The notes below the pieces were generated by a model. The model saw only the letters and a program-made list of their open reading frames with translations, did not search any database and was not told where the DNA came from. A stretch of 32,492 bases of DNA from UBA4744 sp035282865 (GTDB lineage Bacteria; Actinomycetota; Acidimicrobiia; Spongiisociales; UBA4744): assembly GCA_035282865.1 (NCBI GenBank), contig DATEVB010000160.1, positions 1 through 32,492 of the forward strand. The letters run 5' to 3'. A program made the translations under genes and the position numbers. Numbering within the stretch: the first letter of the stretch is position 1; each line of letters begins with the position of its first letter. Shown piece after piece: positions 15,505 through 24,198 of this stretch.

Positions 15505-16821
15505 ATGAGTTCGACACTTCACTTCGAGACCTTGCAGGTGCACGCCGGCCAGCAGCCGGCCCCCGGAACCAACGCTCGAGCGGTGCCCATCTACCAGACG
15601 ACGTCGTTCACCTTCGACGACACCGACCATGCCGCCCGGCTATTCGGCCTGGAACAGTTCGGGAACATCTACACACGGATGATGAACCCGACCACCGATG
15701 TGTTCGAACAGCGCATCGCCGCACTGGAGGGCGGGACGGCCGCCGTTGCGACTTCCTCGGGTCAAGCAGCCCAGCTGCTGGCAATCACCTCGCTCGCCCA
15801 GGCCGGTGACCACATCGTCGCCTCCAGTTACCTCTACGGCGGAACCCATAACCAGTTCAAGGTGGCTTTGCCGCGAATGGGAATCGACGTGTCGATCGTG
15901 CAAGGAGATGACCCGGACGACTTGGAGAAGGCGATCACCGACCGCACCAAGGCTCTCTTCGTCGAATCCATCGCCAACCCCGAATACTCGGTTCCCGACC
16001 TGCGGCGTCTCGCCGACGTTGCCCACCGGCACGGCATTCCGCTCATCGTCGACAACACATTCGGCTGCGCCGGTTACCTGGTTCGTCCCATCGAACACGG
16101 CGCCGACATCGTTGTGGCCTCCGCCACCAAGTGGATCGGCGGCCACGGAACCTCGATCGGCGGGGTGATCGTCGACTCCGGGAACTTCGATTGGCGAAAC
16201 GGCAAGTTCCCGCTCTTCACCGATCCGGCTCCCGGCTATCACGGCCTCGTGTTCGCCGAGGTGTTCGGACCCGACGGTTCCTTCGGGAACATCGCCTTCG
16301 CTATCCGGGCCCGGGTCGAAGGCCTGCGGGATCTCGGGGCGGCGCTCAGCCCGTTCAATGCGTTCCTGCTATTGCAGGGACTCGAGACCCTTTCGCTGCG
16401 TGTCCAGCGGCACGTCGACAATACCCTGCAGCTGGCGCGATGGCTCGACGCGCATCCCCGGGTAGCGTGGGTCAAGTACCCGGGGCTCGAGTCACACCCG
16501 TCCCACGAACGGGCCAAGCAATACCTCACCAACGGGTTCGGAGCCGTTCTCAGCTTCGGAGTCACCGGCGGGTACGAGTCCGCCCGCCGGTTCATCGACT
16601 CGGTGAAGCTGGCCAGCCATCTTGCCAACGTCGGGGACGCCAAAACGCTGGTCATCCACCCGGCTTCGACGACTCATCAGCAGCTGACGGTGGAAGAGCG
16701 GGCCGCGGCGGGAGTGACGCCAGATCTCGTGCGGGTGTCGGTGGGTATCGAGCACATCGACGACATCAGTGCCGACTTCGATCAGGCGCTCCGGCAAACC
16801 GGGGCGGTGAGTGCCGCATGA
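15505..16821 (+). CDS. metY: O-acetylhomoserine aminocarboxypropyltransferase (sulfhydrylase) MetY
   Basis: 438 residues of the Cys/Met PLP family, long form typical of MetY. It makes homocysteine from O-acetylhomoserine and sulfide. PLP lysine K209 is in SATKWIGGHGTSIGG. TLQVHAGQQPAPGTNARAVP at the N-terminus, IYTRMMNPTTDVFEQR and HPASTTHQQL near the end are family hallmarks. The start is ATG 15505 behind GGAGAGGGAG; an earlier in-frame ATG at 15328 would read through the riboswitch and is rejected. The stop overlaps metX by four bases, so MetX and MetY are made together and controlled by the SAM riboswitch. A second sulfhydrylase, MetZ, is encoded 1.7 kb away without riboswitch control. Confidence 0.95.
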   Translation: MSSTLHFETLQVHAGQQPAPGTNARAVPIYQTTSFTFDDTDHAARLFGLEQFGNIYTRMMNPTTDVFEQRIAALEGGTAAVATSSGQAAQLLAITSLAQAGDHIVASSYLYGGTHNQFKVALPRMGIDVSIVQGDDPDDLEKAITDRTKALFVESIANPEYSVPDLRRLADVAHRHGIPLIVDNTFGCAGYLVRPIEHGADIVVASATKWIGGHGTSIGGVIVDSGNFDWRNGKFPLFTDPAPGYHGLVFAEVFGPDGSFGNIAFAIRARVEGLRDLGAALSPFNAFLLLQGLETLSLRVQRHVDNTLQLARWLDAHPRVAWVKYPGLESHPSHERAKQYLTNGFGAVLSFGVTGGYESARRFIDSVKLASHLANVGDAKTLVIHPASTTHQQLTVEERAAAGVTPDLVRVSVGIEHIDDISADFDQALRQTGAVSAA

Positions 16822-17981
16822 CGGCGCTGACCGCTTCCATCGGCGCCGTCGGCACGCGGTTCTTCACCGTCGAAGAGCCCTTCCGGCTGCACAGCGGGGA
16901 AGTGCTGCAGCCGGTCACCCTGGCTTATGAGACGTACGGTGAGCTGAACGAGGCCAAGGACAACGCCATCCTGCTGTTCCATGCGTTGACCGGCAGCCAG
17001 CACGCCGCCGGTTTCAACCCGTCCGTAGCGGCCGTGCAGCCGTTGTGGGTCGACGAGATTCACACCGGGTGGTGGGACGAGTTCATCGGACCCGGCAAGG
17101 CCCTCAACACCGATCGCTTCATGGTGATCTGTGCCAATTACCTGGGCGGATGTTACGGGTCGACCGGACCGGCTTCGATCGATCCGGCCATCGGACGGCC
17201 CTACGGATCCAGCTTCCCGAGAATCTCCATCACCGACGTGGTCGACTCGCAAATGGCGTTGCTGGACCATCTCGGAATCGAGGCTCTGCACGCGACCATC
17301 GGAGGCTCCGTAGGCGGCATGATGAGCGTCAACCTGGCGACGCGGTACCCCGAGCGAGTGAAAAACGTGATCCCGATCGCGGCCGGATTAGGCGTCACCG
17401 CCCTCCAACGCATCCATATCTTCGAACAATGCAATGCGATCGAGAACGATCCGCACTTCGCCGGTGGCGACTACTACGGCGGTCCCACTCCGGATCGCGG
17501 ACTCGCCCTGGCTCGCATGATCGGGCACAAGAGTTTCGTATCGCTGAAGGCGATAGAGGAGCGGGCCAGGGATGAGGTCGTCGACCGACACGAGACGGGT
17601 GGTCACATCCAGATCGTCAACCCGATCGAGTCGTACATGTGGCACCAGGGCAGCAAGTTCGTGGCGCGATTCGACGCCAACAGCTACCTCCGGATCATGG
17701 AGTTGTGGCAAACGTTCGACCTGGTGGAACAGGCAGATGGCTCGGACGTGGACTCAGTCCTCCGTGCTTGCACCAACCAGCGCTTCATGCTGTTCACCAT
17801 CAACTCGGACGTTTGCTATTACCCGGAAGAGCAGGAGGAAATGGCGGCAGCCCTCAAACGAGCGAGAGTCCCGGTGCGGCGAATCACGGTCCACTCAGAC
17901 AAAGGCCACGATTCGTTTCTCCTCGAACCCGAGTTGTTCGCCCCGCATCTGATCGACACCCTCGAATGGGAGAGATGGTAG
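16818..17981 (+). CDS. metX: Homoserine O-acetyltransferase MetX
   Basis: 387 residues, alpha/beta-hydrolase-fold acyltransferase that activates homoserine with acetyl-CoA for MetY. The nucleophile is Ser164 in IGGSVGGMMS. The catalytic histidine is in SDKGHDSFLLEP near the C-terminus, with the acid in FTINSDVCYYPEEQ. ANYLGGCYGSTGPAS is the conserved loop. ATG 16818 overlaps the metY stop as ATGA, so translation is coupled. It is the last gene of the riboswitch-controlled unit; 71 bases with repeats separate it from the convergent hisIE. Some MetX homologues use succinyl-CoA; motif reading alone cannot exclude this. Confidence 0.94.
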   Translation: MTALTASIGAVGTRFFTVEEPFRLHSGEVLQPVTLAYETYGELNEAKDNAILLFHALTGSQHAAGFNPSVAAVQPLWVDEIHTGWWDEFIGPGKALNTDRFMVICANYLGGCYGSTGPASIDPAIGRPYGSSFPRISITDVVDSQMALLDHLGIEALHATIGGSVGGMMSVNLATRYPERVKNVIPIAAGLGVTALQRIHIFEQCNAIENDPHFAGGDYYGGPTPDRGLALARMIGHKSFVSLKAIEERARDEVVDRHETGGHIQIVNPIESYMWHQGSKFVARFDANSYLRIMELWQTFDLVEQADGSDVDSVLRACTNQRFMLFTINSDVCYYPEEQEEMAAALKRARVPVRRITVHSDKGHDSFLLEPELFAPHLIDTLEWERW

Positions 17982-18008
17982 GAAGTGGTCGGAGGCTCGA
18001 AGTTGGGG

Positions 18009-18052
18009 TATGGGTTGGCAGCCGGGTTGGCAGGATGGTTGCCAATTGGCAA
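18009..18052. repeat. GGTTGGCAG direct repeats and TTGCCAATTGGCAA palindrome between metX and hisIE
   Basis: GGGTTGGCAG occurs at 18012-18021 and 18023-18032, eleven bases apart. They are followed by a perfect 14-bp palindrome (18039-18052) that ends immediately before the hisIE stop triplet. Parts of the direct repeats (TTGGCA) can also pair with TGCCAA of the palindrome. Located between convergent operons, it may act as a bidirectional transcription stop, but there is no U-run. The rest of the 17982-18052 gap shows nothing else. Confidence 0.45.
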
Positions 18053-18661
18053 TCAGCGCCGCTTCATCAGCACCGCCGCCACGTCGCTCGGTGACAACCC
18101 GCGCTCGGCCAGCAGCACCAGCAGGTGATACACCAGGTCGGCGGCCTCTTCTGCCACCCGGTCGTAGGACCCGGTGCCGGCGGCGTGGTCCTTGGCGGCC
18201 AGCAGCACCTCGGTGGCCTCCTCGATGAGCTTTCGGCCCACCGCGTCGACCCCACCCTCGAGCAGCGAAGCGGTGTAGGAACCCGCCGGTCGGTCGGTCG
18301 ATCGAGCAACGATGACCGGCCACAATGCGGGCGGCACCAGTGCTTCCGATCGCACCCCCCCACCGTCGAAGCAGCTCTCGGCTCCGGTATGGCAGGCCGG
18401 TCCGGCCGGTACAACCTCAATGAGCAGCGCGTCGCCGTCGCAGTCGGCGCTGAGCCCGGCGACCGCCATCGTGTTGCCGCTGGTGGCACCCTTGCGCCAG
18501 ATCTCCCGGCGAGAACGGCTCCAAAAATGCACCTCTCCGGTCTCTTCGGTGAGCCGAAGGCTCTCCGCATTGAGGTAGGCGGCCATCAGCACTCGCCCGG
18601 TCCGTGCATCCTGCACGATCCCGGGCACCAAGCCGTCGTCGCCGAAACGAACCGGCGTCAC
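18053..18661 (-). CDS. hisI: Bifunctional phosphoribosyl-AMP cyclohydrolase / phosphoribosyl-ATP pyrophosphatase HisIE
   Basis: 202 residues, performing steps two and three of histidine synthesis. The N-terminal ~115 residues are the HisI cyclohydrolase: VLMAAYLN, HFWSRSRREIWRKG, SGN and the zinc-site D-C-D pattern SADCDGDALLIEV with CHTGAESCF. The C-terminal ~85 residues are the HisE pyrophosphatase, an all-helical MazG-like domain with EEATEVLLAAKDH and EEAADLVYHLLVLL. The GTG start at 18661 overlaps the hisF stop by four bases. It is the last gene of the his operon. A fused HisIE is common in many bacteria, while many high-GC actinobacteria carry separate hisI and hisE, so the fusion may help to place the organism. 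Confidence 0.93.
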   Translation of the reverse strand: MTPVRFGDDGLVPGIVQDARTGRVLMAAYLNAESLRLTEETGEVHFWSRSRREIWRKGATSGNTMAVAGLSADCDGDALLIEVVPAGPACHTGAESCFDGGGVRSEALVPPALWPVIVARSTDRPAGSYTASLLEGGVDAVGRKLIEEATEVLLAAKDHAAGTGSYDRVAEEAADLVYHLLVLLAERGLSPSDVAAVLMKRR

Positions 18662-19431
18662 GGGGCCACCTCGATGGGGCGAACCGGGATCCCGGCGGCG
18701 GCCAGGCCGCGTTTCAGGTCGGCGATGCCGATCTGGCGGCGATGAAAGATCGAAGCCGCCAGAACCGCATCGGCCCGGTTCACGGCCAAGGCCATAACGC
18801 AATGCTCGATGGTCCCTGCTCCCCCTGAGGCGATTACCGGAACAGGCACCGCCGACCGCACCGCCTCCAGCAGTTCGAGGTCGTACCCGTCCTGGGTGCC
18901 GTCCCGGTCTATCGAGGTGAGCAGGATCTCCCCCGCCCCCAACCGGGCACCTTCTGCCGCCCAGGCAACCGCATCGAGACCGGTTGGTGTGCGGCCCCCG
19001 TTGGTGTAGACCTCCCAACCTCCGCCGGGTCGAGACTTGGCGTCGACGGCGAGCACCACGCACTGTGCTCCAAAGGCTTCGGCACATTCAGCAATCAGGG
19101 CGGGCCTCTCGACGGCAGCGGTGTTGACCGTCACCCGGTCCGCCCCGGCCCGCAGTGTTGCCCGCATGTCCTCGACCGTTCTCACCCCACCACCGACCGT
19201 GAGCGGTACGAACACCTGCTCTGCGGTGCGACGCACCACATCCAGCATGGTGTCCCGGCCTTCGTGCGACGCCGTGATATCGAGGAAGCAGATCTCATCG
19301 GCCCCCTCGGCAACGTATCGGGCCGCCAGCTCGATCGGATCACCCTCATCCACGAGATCGACGAACTGCACCCCCTTCACCACCCGGCCGGCATGAACAT
19401 CGAGACAGGGGATGACCCTCCTACGCAGCAT
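18658..19431 (-). CDS. hisF: Imidazole glycerol phosphate synthase cyclase subunit HisF
   Basis: 257 residues, a (beta/alpha)8 barrel that with HisH forms imidazole glycerol phosphate and AICAR. The catalytic aspartates are in VIPCLDVHAGRVVKG at the N-terminus and in LLTSIDRDGTQDGYD near residue 175. Phosphate-binding motifs VGGGVRT and ASGGAG are present. ATG 19431 lies 11 bases inside the end of hisH. An in-frame ATG at 19560 would add 43 residues from the hisH region without similarity and is rejected. Confidence 0.96.
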   Translation of the reverse strand: MLRRRVIPCLDVHAGRVVKGVQFVDLVDEGDPIELAARYVAEGADEICFLDITASHEGRDTMLDVVRRTAEQVFVPLTVGGGVRTVEDMRATLRAGADRVTVNTAAVERPALIAECAEAFGAQCVVLAVDAKSRPGGGWEVYTNGGRTPTGLDAVAWAAEGARLGAGEILLTSIDRDGTQDGYDLELLEAVRSAVPVPVIASGGAGTIEHCVMALAVNRADAVLAASIFHRRQIGIADLKRGLAAAGIPVRPIEVAP

Positions 19432-20035
19432 CGGCGGCCTGCCTGCACTCGTGCACGAAGTTGCCAAGGACGCGCAATCCGACCGGCCCGCTCCGTTCCG
19501 GGTGAAATTGCACACCCACCCGGTTGACCGACCGGACTGCCGAAACGAACTCACCGCCATAGGTGCTGGTGGCGATCACCGTGGCAGAGTCCTCTGCCAC
19601 CGGGGCAAAGCTGTGCACGAAGTAGAAGGTCGATCCATTAGGGATTCCGCTGAAAAGCGGATCCGGCTTCATGCGGACGTCGTTCCACCCGATATGCGGG
19701 AGACGTGGTGCCGACTCCAGGCGGCGAACTCGCCCGGGAATCAATCCGAGGGCCTGCCCGCCGTCCTCTTCGGAGGTGGTGAAGAAGAGTTGCAGACCCA
19801 CACAGATACCGAACAGAGGGCCGCGCCACTCCGTCAGAGGCTCTGCCAAACCGGCTGCCCGGATCCTGTGCATCGCCGCCCCGGTCGCCCCCACCCCGGG
19901 AAGGACGATGCCCGCCACTCCGGCCAGATCACCCGGTCCGGTGGCCACCACGACCTGCGCTCCCCGGTCCTGGAGGCCCTGAGCGATAGAGACGAGGTTC
20001 CCCGCCCCATGATCGATGATGGCGATCCTGGTCAC
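19421..20035 (-). CDS. hisH: Imidazole glycerol phosphate synthase glutaminase subunit HisH
   Basis: 204 residues, class-I glutamine amidotransferase that feeds ammonia to HisF. The triad is visible: nucleophile cysteine in LFGICVGLQLFF, and His and Glu in VGVQFHPERSG. N-terminal IIDHGAGNLVSIAQGL and PGVGATGAAM are typical. The GTG start 20035 overlaps the hisB stop by four bases. The gene overlaps hisF by 11 bases, in line with the two subunits being made in equal amounts. Confidence 0.95.
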   Translation of the reverse strand: MTRIAIIDHGAGNLVSIAQGLQDRGAQVVVATGPGDLAGVAGIVLPGVGATGAAMHRIRAAGLAEPLTEWRGPLFGICVGLQLFFTTSEEDGGQALGLIPGRVRRLESAPRLPHIGWNDVRMKPDPLFSGIPNGSTFYFVHSFAPVAEDSATVIATSTYGGEFVSAVRSVNRVGVQFHPERSGPVGLRVLGNFVHECRQAADAA

Positions 20036-20616
20036 GTGCTGCCCTTGGTTGAGGGGATGCCGTCCCGGCGGGGATCATGGGCAATTGCGTTCCGCAACGC
20101 CCGGGCCAGGGCTTTGAAGGTCGCCTCCGCCACGTGATGATCGTTCCGCCCCCGAGCAGTCAGGTGGATTGTGAAGCCGGCCGTCCGCGCCAACGCTTCC
20201 AGCGCATGGGGAATCATCTGGGTGCCGAGCGCACCAATCCGGTCGGCCGCGAATTCGAGGTCGACCACCGCGTAGGAACGGCCACCCACGTCGACCACCG
20301 CAGTCGCCAGCGCTTCGTCCATCGGGACGGTGGCATCCCCGTACCGCATGATCCCTGCCCGGTCTCCCAGCGCCGCGGCAAACGCCTGGCCGAGCACCAG
20401 GGCAGTGTCCTCGACAGTGTGGTGCTCGTCGATCTCGAGGTCGCCGTTGGTTGTTACCTGCAGATCGAAGAGCCCGTGGTGGGCCAACGAGGCGAGCAGG
20501 TGATCGAAGAATCCCACTCCGGTCGCTACGTCGGCGTCGCCCCGCCCGTCCAATTCCAGACGAATGTCGACCTGGGTCTCCCGCGTGGTACGTTCGACGT
20601 GGGCGGCGCGCCTCAT
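20032..20616 (-). CDS. hisB: Imidazoleglycerol-phosphate dehydratase HisB
   Basis: 194 residues, the monofunctional dehydratase without the phosphatase domain found in enterics. Metal-binding histidine motifs are present in both halves: FDHLLASLAHHG, DEHHTVEDTA, and in the second repeat DHHVAEATFKALARAL. The start ATG 20616 overlaps the hisC stop as ATGA. Because the phosphatase domain is absent, a separate histidinol-phosphate phosphatase must be encoded elsewhere; none was seen in this window. Confidence 0.96.
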   Translation of the reverse strand: MRRAAHVERTTRETQVDIRLELDGRGDADVATGVGFFDHLLASLAHHGLFDLQVTTNGDLEIDEHHTVEDTALVLGQAFAAALGDRAGIMRYGDATVPMDEALATAVVDVGGRSYAVVDLEFAADRIGALGTQMIPHALEALARTAGFTIHLTARGRNDHHVAEATFKALARALRNAIAHDPRRDGIPSTKGST

Positions 20617-21665
20617 GACAGTCTCCTTCGCAGAGCGGACAGCAACCGGTCGTGGGCCTGGGGCGATCGCACGGTGAAACGCAGGTAGAAAGCCAACGGA
20701 CCGTCGTCCGGGAAGGTCCTCACCACCAACCCCTCTTTCATGAGCGCGTCGGCCAGCGGGCGGGCCCGTGGCCCAACCTCGCAAAGCAAGAAGTTGGCTT
20801 CGGAAGGGAGCACCCGCAACCCGATATCTTCCAGATGACCGGACAAGCGCCTGCGCGCTTCGGTGATCGACATGACCACGGATTCCATGCGGCTGGGCGC
20901 GTCGAGGGCGGCGACGGCCAGGTCTACCGAAAGGCTCGAAATACTGCCGGGAGGTCGTACCCCGTCGAGGGCGGCTACCAGGTCGGGATGCCCGAGGGCA
21001 TACCCCACCCGAGCCCCGGCCATCCCGTAGGCCTTCGACATCGTGTGGAGCACCAACAAGTTGTGGTACCGGTCGACCCAAGGCGCCCAGGTATCGCCGC
21101 TGAACTCGGCGTAGGCGGCGTCGAGGACGACCCGACCGCCGGCGGCGGCGATGACCGAAGCAATCTCTTCATCGGTTGGGCGGTTCCCGAGTGGGTTGGA
21201 AGGGACGCACAGCCACACGATCTCCGCGTGGCGAGCTGCGCCAATCACCTCGTCGACCGGGAAGGCGAAATCCGGGGGCTTGGCCTCGATCCCGATCACC
21301 TCACCGCGAACCTGGGCGGTAGCGATCCTATAGAGCGGGTAGGTGGGGACAACCATGACTGCGTTCTGCCCCGGCGCTAGGAAGGCACGGGCAGCCAGCA
21401 GGATCAGCTCATCCGCGCCTGCACCCGGGACCACGTAGTCGGGGTCGAGTCCGGTGCGCTTGGCCACTGCTTGGCGGAGCTCCAGGTAGCTGGCCGCCGG
21501 ATACTCATTGAGGCTCCGGCTCCCTTTGATGACAGCGTCGGCAGCCCAGTCGGCCGGATGTGGTGAGGTGTTGTGGTCGAATCGCTCGACTTGATCGGGA
21601 TTCAAACCGGCCGCCTCGGCAATCTCCGCCGAGCTCGGTTGCCACTGGTACTTCGGAAAGCTCAT
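20613..21665 (-). CDS. hisC: Histidinol-phosphate aminotransferase HisC
   Basis: 350 residues, fold-type I PLP aminotransferase. The PLP lysine is in TMSKAYGMAGARVGYALG (near residue 208). GAGADELILLAARAFL, the asparagine in PSNPLGNRP, DAAYAEF and the C-terminal phosphate-binding arginine in YLRFTVRS are the other landmarks. The start ATG 21665 overlaps the hisD stop as ATGA and the stop overlaps hisB, so it is fully coupled within the operon. HisC paralogues can act on aromatic amino acids; the operon position makes histidine synthesis the clear role. Confidence 0.93.
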   Translation of the reverse strand: MSFPKYQWQPSSAEIAEAAGLNPDQVERFDHNTSPHPADWAADAVIKGSRSLNEYPAASYLELRQAVAKRTGLDPDYVVPGAGADELILLAARAFLAPGQNAVMVVPTYPLYRIATAQVRGEVIGIEAKPPDFAFPVDEVIGAARHAEIVWLCVPSNPLGNRPTDEEIASVIAAAGGRVVLDAAYAEFSGDTWAPWVDRYHNLLVLHTMSKAYGMAGARVGYALGHPDLVAALDGVRPPGSISSLSVDLAVAALDAPSRMESVVMSITEARRRLSGHLEDIGLRVLPSEANFLLCEVGPRARPLADALMKEGLVVRTFPDDGPLAFYLRFTVRSPQAHDRLLSALRRRLS

Positions 21666-22960
21666 CGACCCTCCTCAAACCGAACCTCGACGGCCAAGCG
21701 GTGGGCCGTGAGTCCCTCAACGTCTGCCAACTCTTCGATGACCGGCCGCAAGGTGGTCAGCCCTTCCCGGGTCAGTTCCTGCAACTGGCGCCACGAGCCG
21801 AAGTCCTCCACCGACAGGGGTCCGTACGACTTGGCCAGTCCGCCGGTTGGCAGCACGTGGTTGGCGCCCGTGGCGTAGTCACCGGCCGACTCCGGCGCCC
21901 ACTCCCCGACAAACACCGATCCGGCCGACGTCAGTTGTTTCGCCACCGAAGGGGCTTCTTCGGTGTGCACGCTCAGGTGTTCCGGCGCGAAGTCGTTGGA
22001 GAAGGCGATGGCGGTTTCGAGGTCGGGAGCAATTGCGACAAGGCCGTGGCTCTCCAAAGCGGCGCGGATGATCGCCGCACGCCCCAACCCCGAAAGCATC
22101 ACCTCGGCGGCGGCCAGGATTCCCTCAACCTGGTCAGGAGCCGTGGTGAGGAGCACGACCGGCGACTCGGCGCCATGTTCGGCTTGACAAAGCAAATCCG
22201 CGGCAATGATGCGGGAGTTAGCCGAGCCGTCGGTGAGTACCAGTGCTTCGCTGGGCCCGGCTGGAAGGTCGATCCCGCACACACCGAACACCGCCAGTTT
22301 GGCCGCCGTCACCCAGTCGTTGCCCGGTCCGACGATCTTGTCGACCGGTGAAATCGTCTCGGTCCCGTAGGCAAGAGCCGCCACCGCCTGAGCGCCCCCC
22401 ATGGCGTACACCTCATCGATCTCGAGCAGGGCCGCGGCGCCCAGGGTTGCTTCGTTGAGCAGGCCGTCCGGTCCCGCCGGGCTCACCACAACAATGCTCT
22501 CAACGCCTGCCACTTGGGCCGGAACGACCCCCATCAGCACCGACGACGGATAGGCGGCTCTTCCGCCCGGTGCGTAGACGCCCACCCGCCGCAAAGGGGT
22601 CCACACCCGTGCGACTTGCACACCCGGCGTTGGCGTCACGATGTGGTCCCGGGGTCTCTGCTGCTCGTGAACCGACCGGATGTGGGCGGCGGCCCTCTCG
22701 AGAGCATGCACGGTCTCGGGCGGCAGATTGGCGAGCGCCTTGGCGATCCGATCGGGCGGGACTCGCAGCGTTCCGTCCGCAAGTCCACCGCCGTAGTCCC
22801 GGCCGGATTCCCGCACGGCGGTGTCACCCCCTACGGCAACCCGGCGGGCGATGGTGGCCGCCTCCACCCGGATTGTCTCGTCGGGAACGGCAGAGCGCCT
22901 CAATAGTGCGGACCTTTCTGTCCCGCTCAGCTTGGCGAGGTCTATCCGACGAATGTCCAT
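21662..22960 (-). CDS. hisD: Histidinol dehydrogenase HisD
   Basis: 432 residues, the last two oxidation steps from histidinol to histidine, zinc- and NAD-dependent. Recognisable are VGVYAPGGRAAYPSSVLM, KIVGPGNDWVTAAK, the family signature around DLPAGPSEALVL and DLLCQAEHGAESP (zinc ligands), and GANHVLPTGG near residue 370. I set the start at ATG 22960, sharing one base with the hisG stop (TGATG); an in-frame upstream ATG at 23038 would add 26 residues from inside hisG. Confidence 0.96.
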   Translation of the reverse strand: MDIRRIDLAKLSGTERSALLRRSAVPDETIRVEAATIARRVAVGGDTAVRESGRDYGGGLADGTLRVPPDRIAKALANLPPETVHALERAAAHIRSVHEQQRPRDHIVTPTPGVQVARVWTPLRRVGVYAPGGRAAYPSSVLMGVVPAQVAGVESIVVVSPAGPDGLLNEATLGAAALLEIDEVYAMGGAQAVAALAYGTETISPVDKIVGPGNDWVTAAKLAVFGVCGIDLPAGPSEALVLTDGSANSRIIAADLLCQAEHGAESPVVLLTTAPDQVEGILAAAEVMLSGLGRAAIIRAALESHGLVAIAPDLETAIAFSNDFAPEHLSVHTEEAPSVAKQLTSAGSVFVGEWAPESAGDYATGANHVLPTGGLAKSYGPLSVEDFGSWRQLQELTREGLTTLRPVIEELADVEGLTAHRLAVEVRFEEGR

Positions 22961-23817
22961 CAGCTGATCAGCGACTCGATGGGAAACACCAGGATGCCTG
23001 TGGCGCCGGCATCCTTCAGGCGGGGCAGAACCTGCCATACGTCTTTGGCGTCGACCACCGAGTGGATGGCCACCTTGCCGTTGTGTGCCAGGGGTACCAC
23101 GGATGGCGCTTCGATCCCCGGAATGATCGCTTCGATTGCTTCCAGCGCTTCCTTGGGGGCATTCATCACCACATAACGTTTCCGCCGCGCCGCCACCGCC
23201 GCCTGCAGCATCGTCACCACCTGTTGTTGACCTTCCGCCAGCCCGTCAACGGAGCGGCGGGCCACCAGCACTGCCTGCGACTCGAGCAACGTGGCAATCG
23301 GTCGCAGGCCGTTGACCATCATCGTGCTGCCGCTCGACACGAGATCGACGATGGCGTCGGCAACATCGAGTTTCGGGGCCACTTCGACGGATCCCCGCAA
23401 CGGGATGAGGATGACCTCAATGCCTTGCTTGGCGAAGAACTCTCCGGTCACCCGGGGATGGGCGGTAGCTACCCGCATGTGCTCGAGTTCGCCCAGGTCC
23501 TGCATCGGCGAAGCATTGGGAACGGCCGCCGTCAACCGGCAAGTACCGAACCCCAACTCAGCCACCACCTCCAGGTCCGAGCCGCTTTCCTGGAGGAGGT
23601 CGAGACCGGTAACACCAAGTGCGGCGACGCCGTCGGCCACCATCTCGCAGACATCCTCCGCCCGCACGAAGAGCAGCTCCATGTCGACATTGGCGACCGG
23701 AGCAGACAGGGCTCGCTCGGTCCGCTCGTAGATGAGCCCCGCCTGAGAGAGCAAATCTGCGGTTGGACTCTGCAGTCGTCCCTTGTTGGGAACGGCCAAT
23801 CGAAGTAGCGCCGTCAT
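22960..23817 (-). CDS. hisG: ATP phosphoribosyltransferase HisG, long form
   Basis: 285 residues, first and committed step of histidine synthesis. N-terminal LRLAVPNKGRL, GVTGLDLLQESG and the PRPP-binding region DAIVDLVSSGSTMMVNGL are present. The last ~80 residues form the ACT-like HisG_C domain (KRYVVMNAPKEALEAIEAII, GKVAIHSVVDAKDVW). This makes it the hexameric long form that does not need HisZ and is feedback-inhibited by histidine. The ATG 23817 overlaps the stop of the TrpR-like gene as ATGA. Confidence 0.95.
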   Translation of the reverse strand: MTALLRLAVPNKGRLQSPTADLLSQAGLIYERTERALSAPVANVDMELLFVRAEDVCEMVADGVAALGVTGLDLLQESGSDLEVVAELGFGTCRLTAAVPNASPMQDLGELEHMRVATAHPRVTGEFFAKQGIEVILIPLRGSVEVAPKLDVADAIVDLVSSGSTMMVNGLRPIATLLESQAVLVARRSVDGLAEGQQQVVTMLQAAVAARRKRYVVMNAPKEALEAIEAIIPGIEAPSVVPLAHNGKVAIHSVVDAKDVWQVLPRLKDAGATGILVFPIESLIS

Positions 23818-24119
23818 GACTTCGCTCCGGCGAGCCGCTCGAGCATCTTCTGGTATCCACCCATTCCGTGCTGGAACCACTGGTTGATACGCGTCACCGT
23901 GGCAGTTGATGCCCCGGTGCGGTCGGCAATGTCCCGATAGGAAAGCCCTTCAGACAGCAGTCGCACCACCGCCCACCGCTGCGCCATTTCCTCCAACTCC
24001 CGGAGTGTGCAGAGATCTCGCAAGAACGCCGCCGCTTCATCCACCGTGCGGAGCGCAACGATCGCTTCGAGGAGCGGAGCCGTTTCCGGGCTACGCCAGT
24101 CGTCTCCTGGACTTGTCAT
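23814..24119 (-). CDS. yerC: YerC/YecD-type TrpR-family DNA-binding protein, likely his operon regulator
   Basis: 101 residues. The core is the TrpR-like helical fold: FLRDLCTLRELEEMAQRWAV, then the helix-turn-helix LSYRDIADRTGASTATVTRI, and the tail NQWFQHGMGGYQKMLERL. This is the YerC/YecD branch rather than TrpR proper. It is the first gene of the his operon and overlaps hisG as ATGA. ATG 24119 is preceded by GGAGA. TrpR-family proteins encoded with his genes have been proposed as histidine-responsive repressors. The position here, facing hisA across a short control region, supports that role, but the ligand is not shown by sequence. Confidence 0.85.
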   Translation of the reverse strand: MTSPGDDWRSPETAPLLEAIVALRTVDEAAAFLRDLCTLRELEEMAQRWAVVRLLSEGLSYRDIADRTGASTATVTRINQWFQHGMGGYQKMLERLAGAKS

Positions 24120-24145
24120 CGGGTCTCCGATTCAGAGGTATGTCT

Positions 24146-24171
24146 TAGTGTGATAGCACGTTAGCATGTTA
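24146..24171. promoter_or_regulatory. Candidate operator in the yerC-his / hisA divergent region
   Basis: Within the 79 bases between the divergent starts is an adjacent direct repeat, AGCACGTT (24155-24162) and AGCATGTT (24163-24170). It overlaps an imperfect 12-bp palindrome CACGTTAGCATG. This AT-richer patch is the obvious promoter zone for both directions and the natural target of the TrpR-like protein. Individual -35/-10 boxes cannot be assigned with confidence. Confidence 0.4.
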
Positions 24172-24198
24172 CAACAGTTTAGAAAGCAAGGAACATCG

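Noticed and set aside
16131..16817. Extended N-terminus for metX
   Set aside because: That part of the frame is a shadow of metY; MetX begins at the ATGA overlap at 16818.
18039..18052. TTGCCAATTGGCAA as an intrinsic terminator
   Set aside because: It is a perfect palindrome but has no loop and no U-tract, so only the repeat itself is reported.
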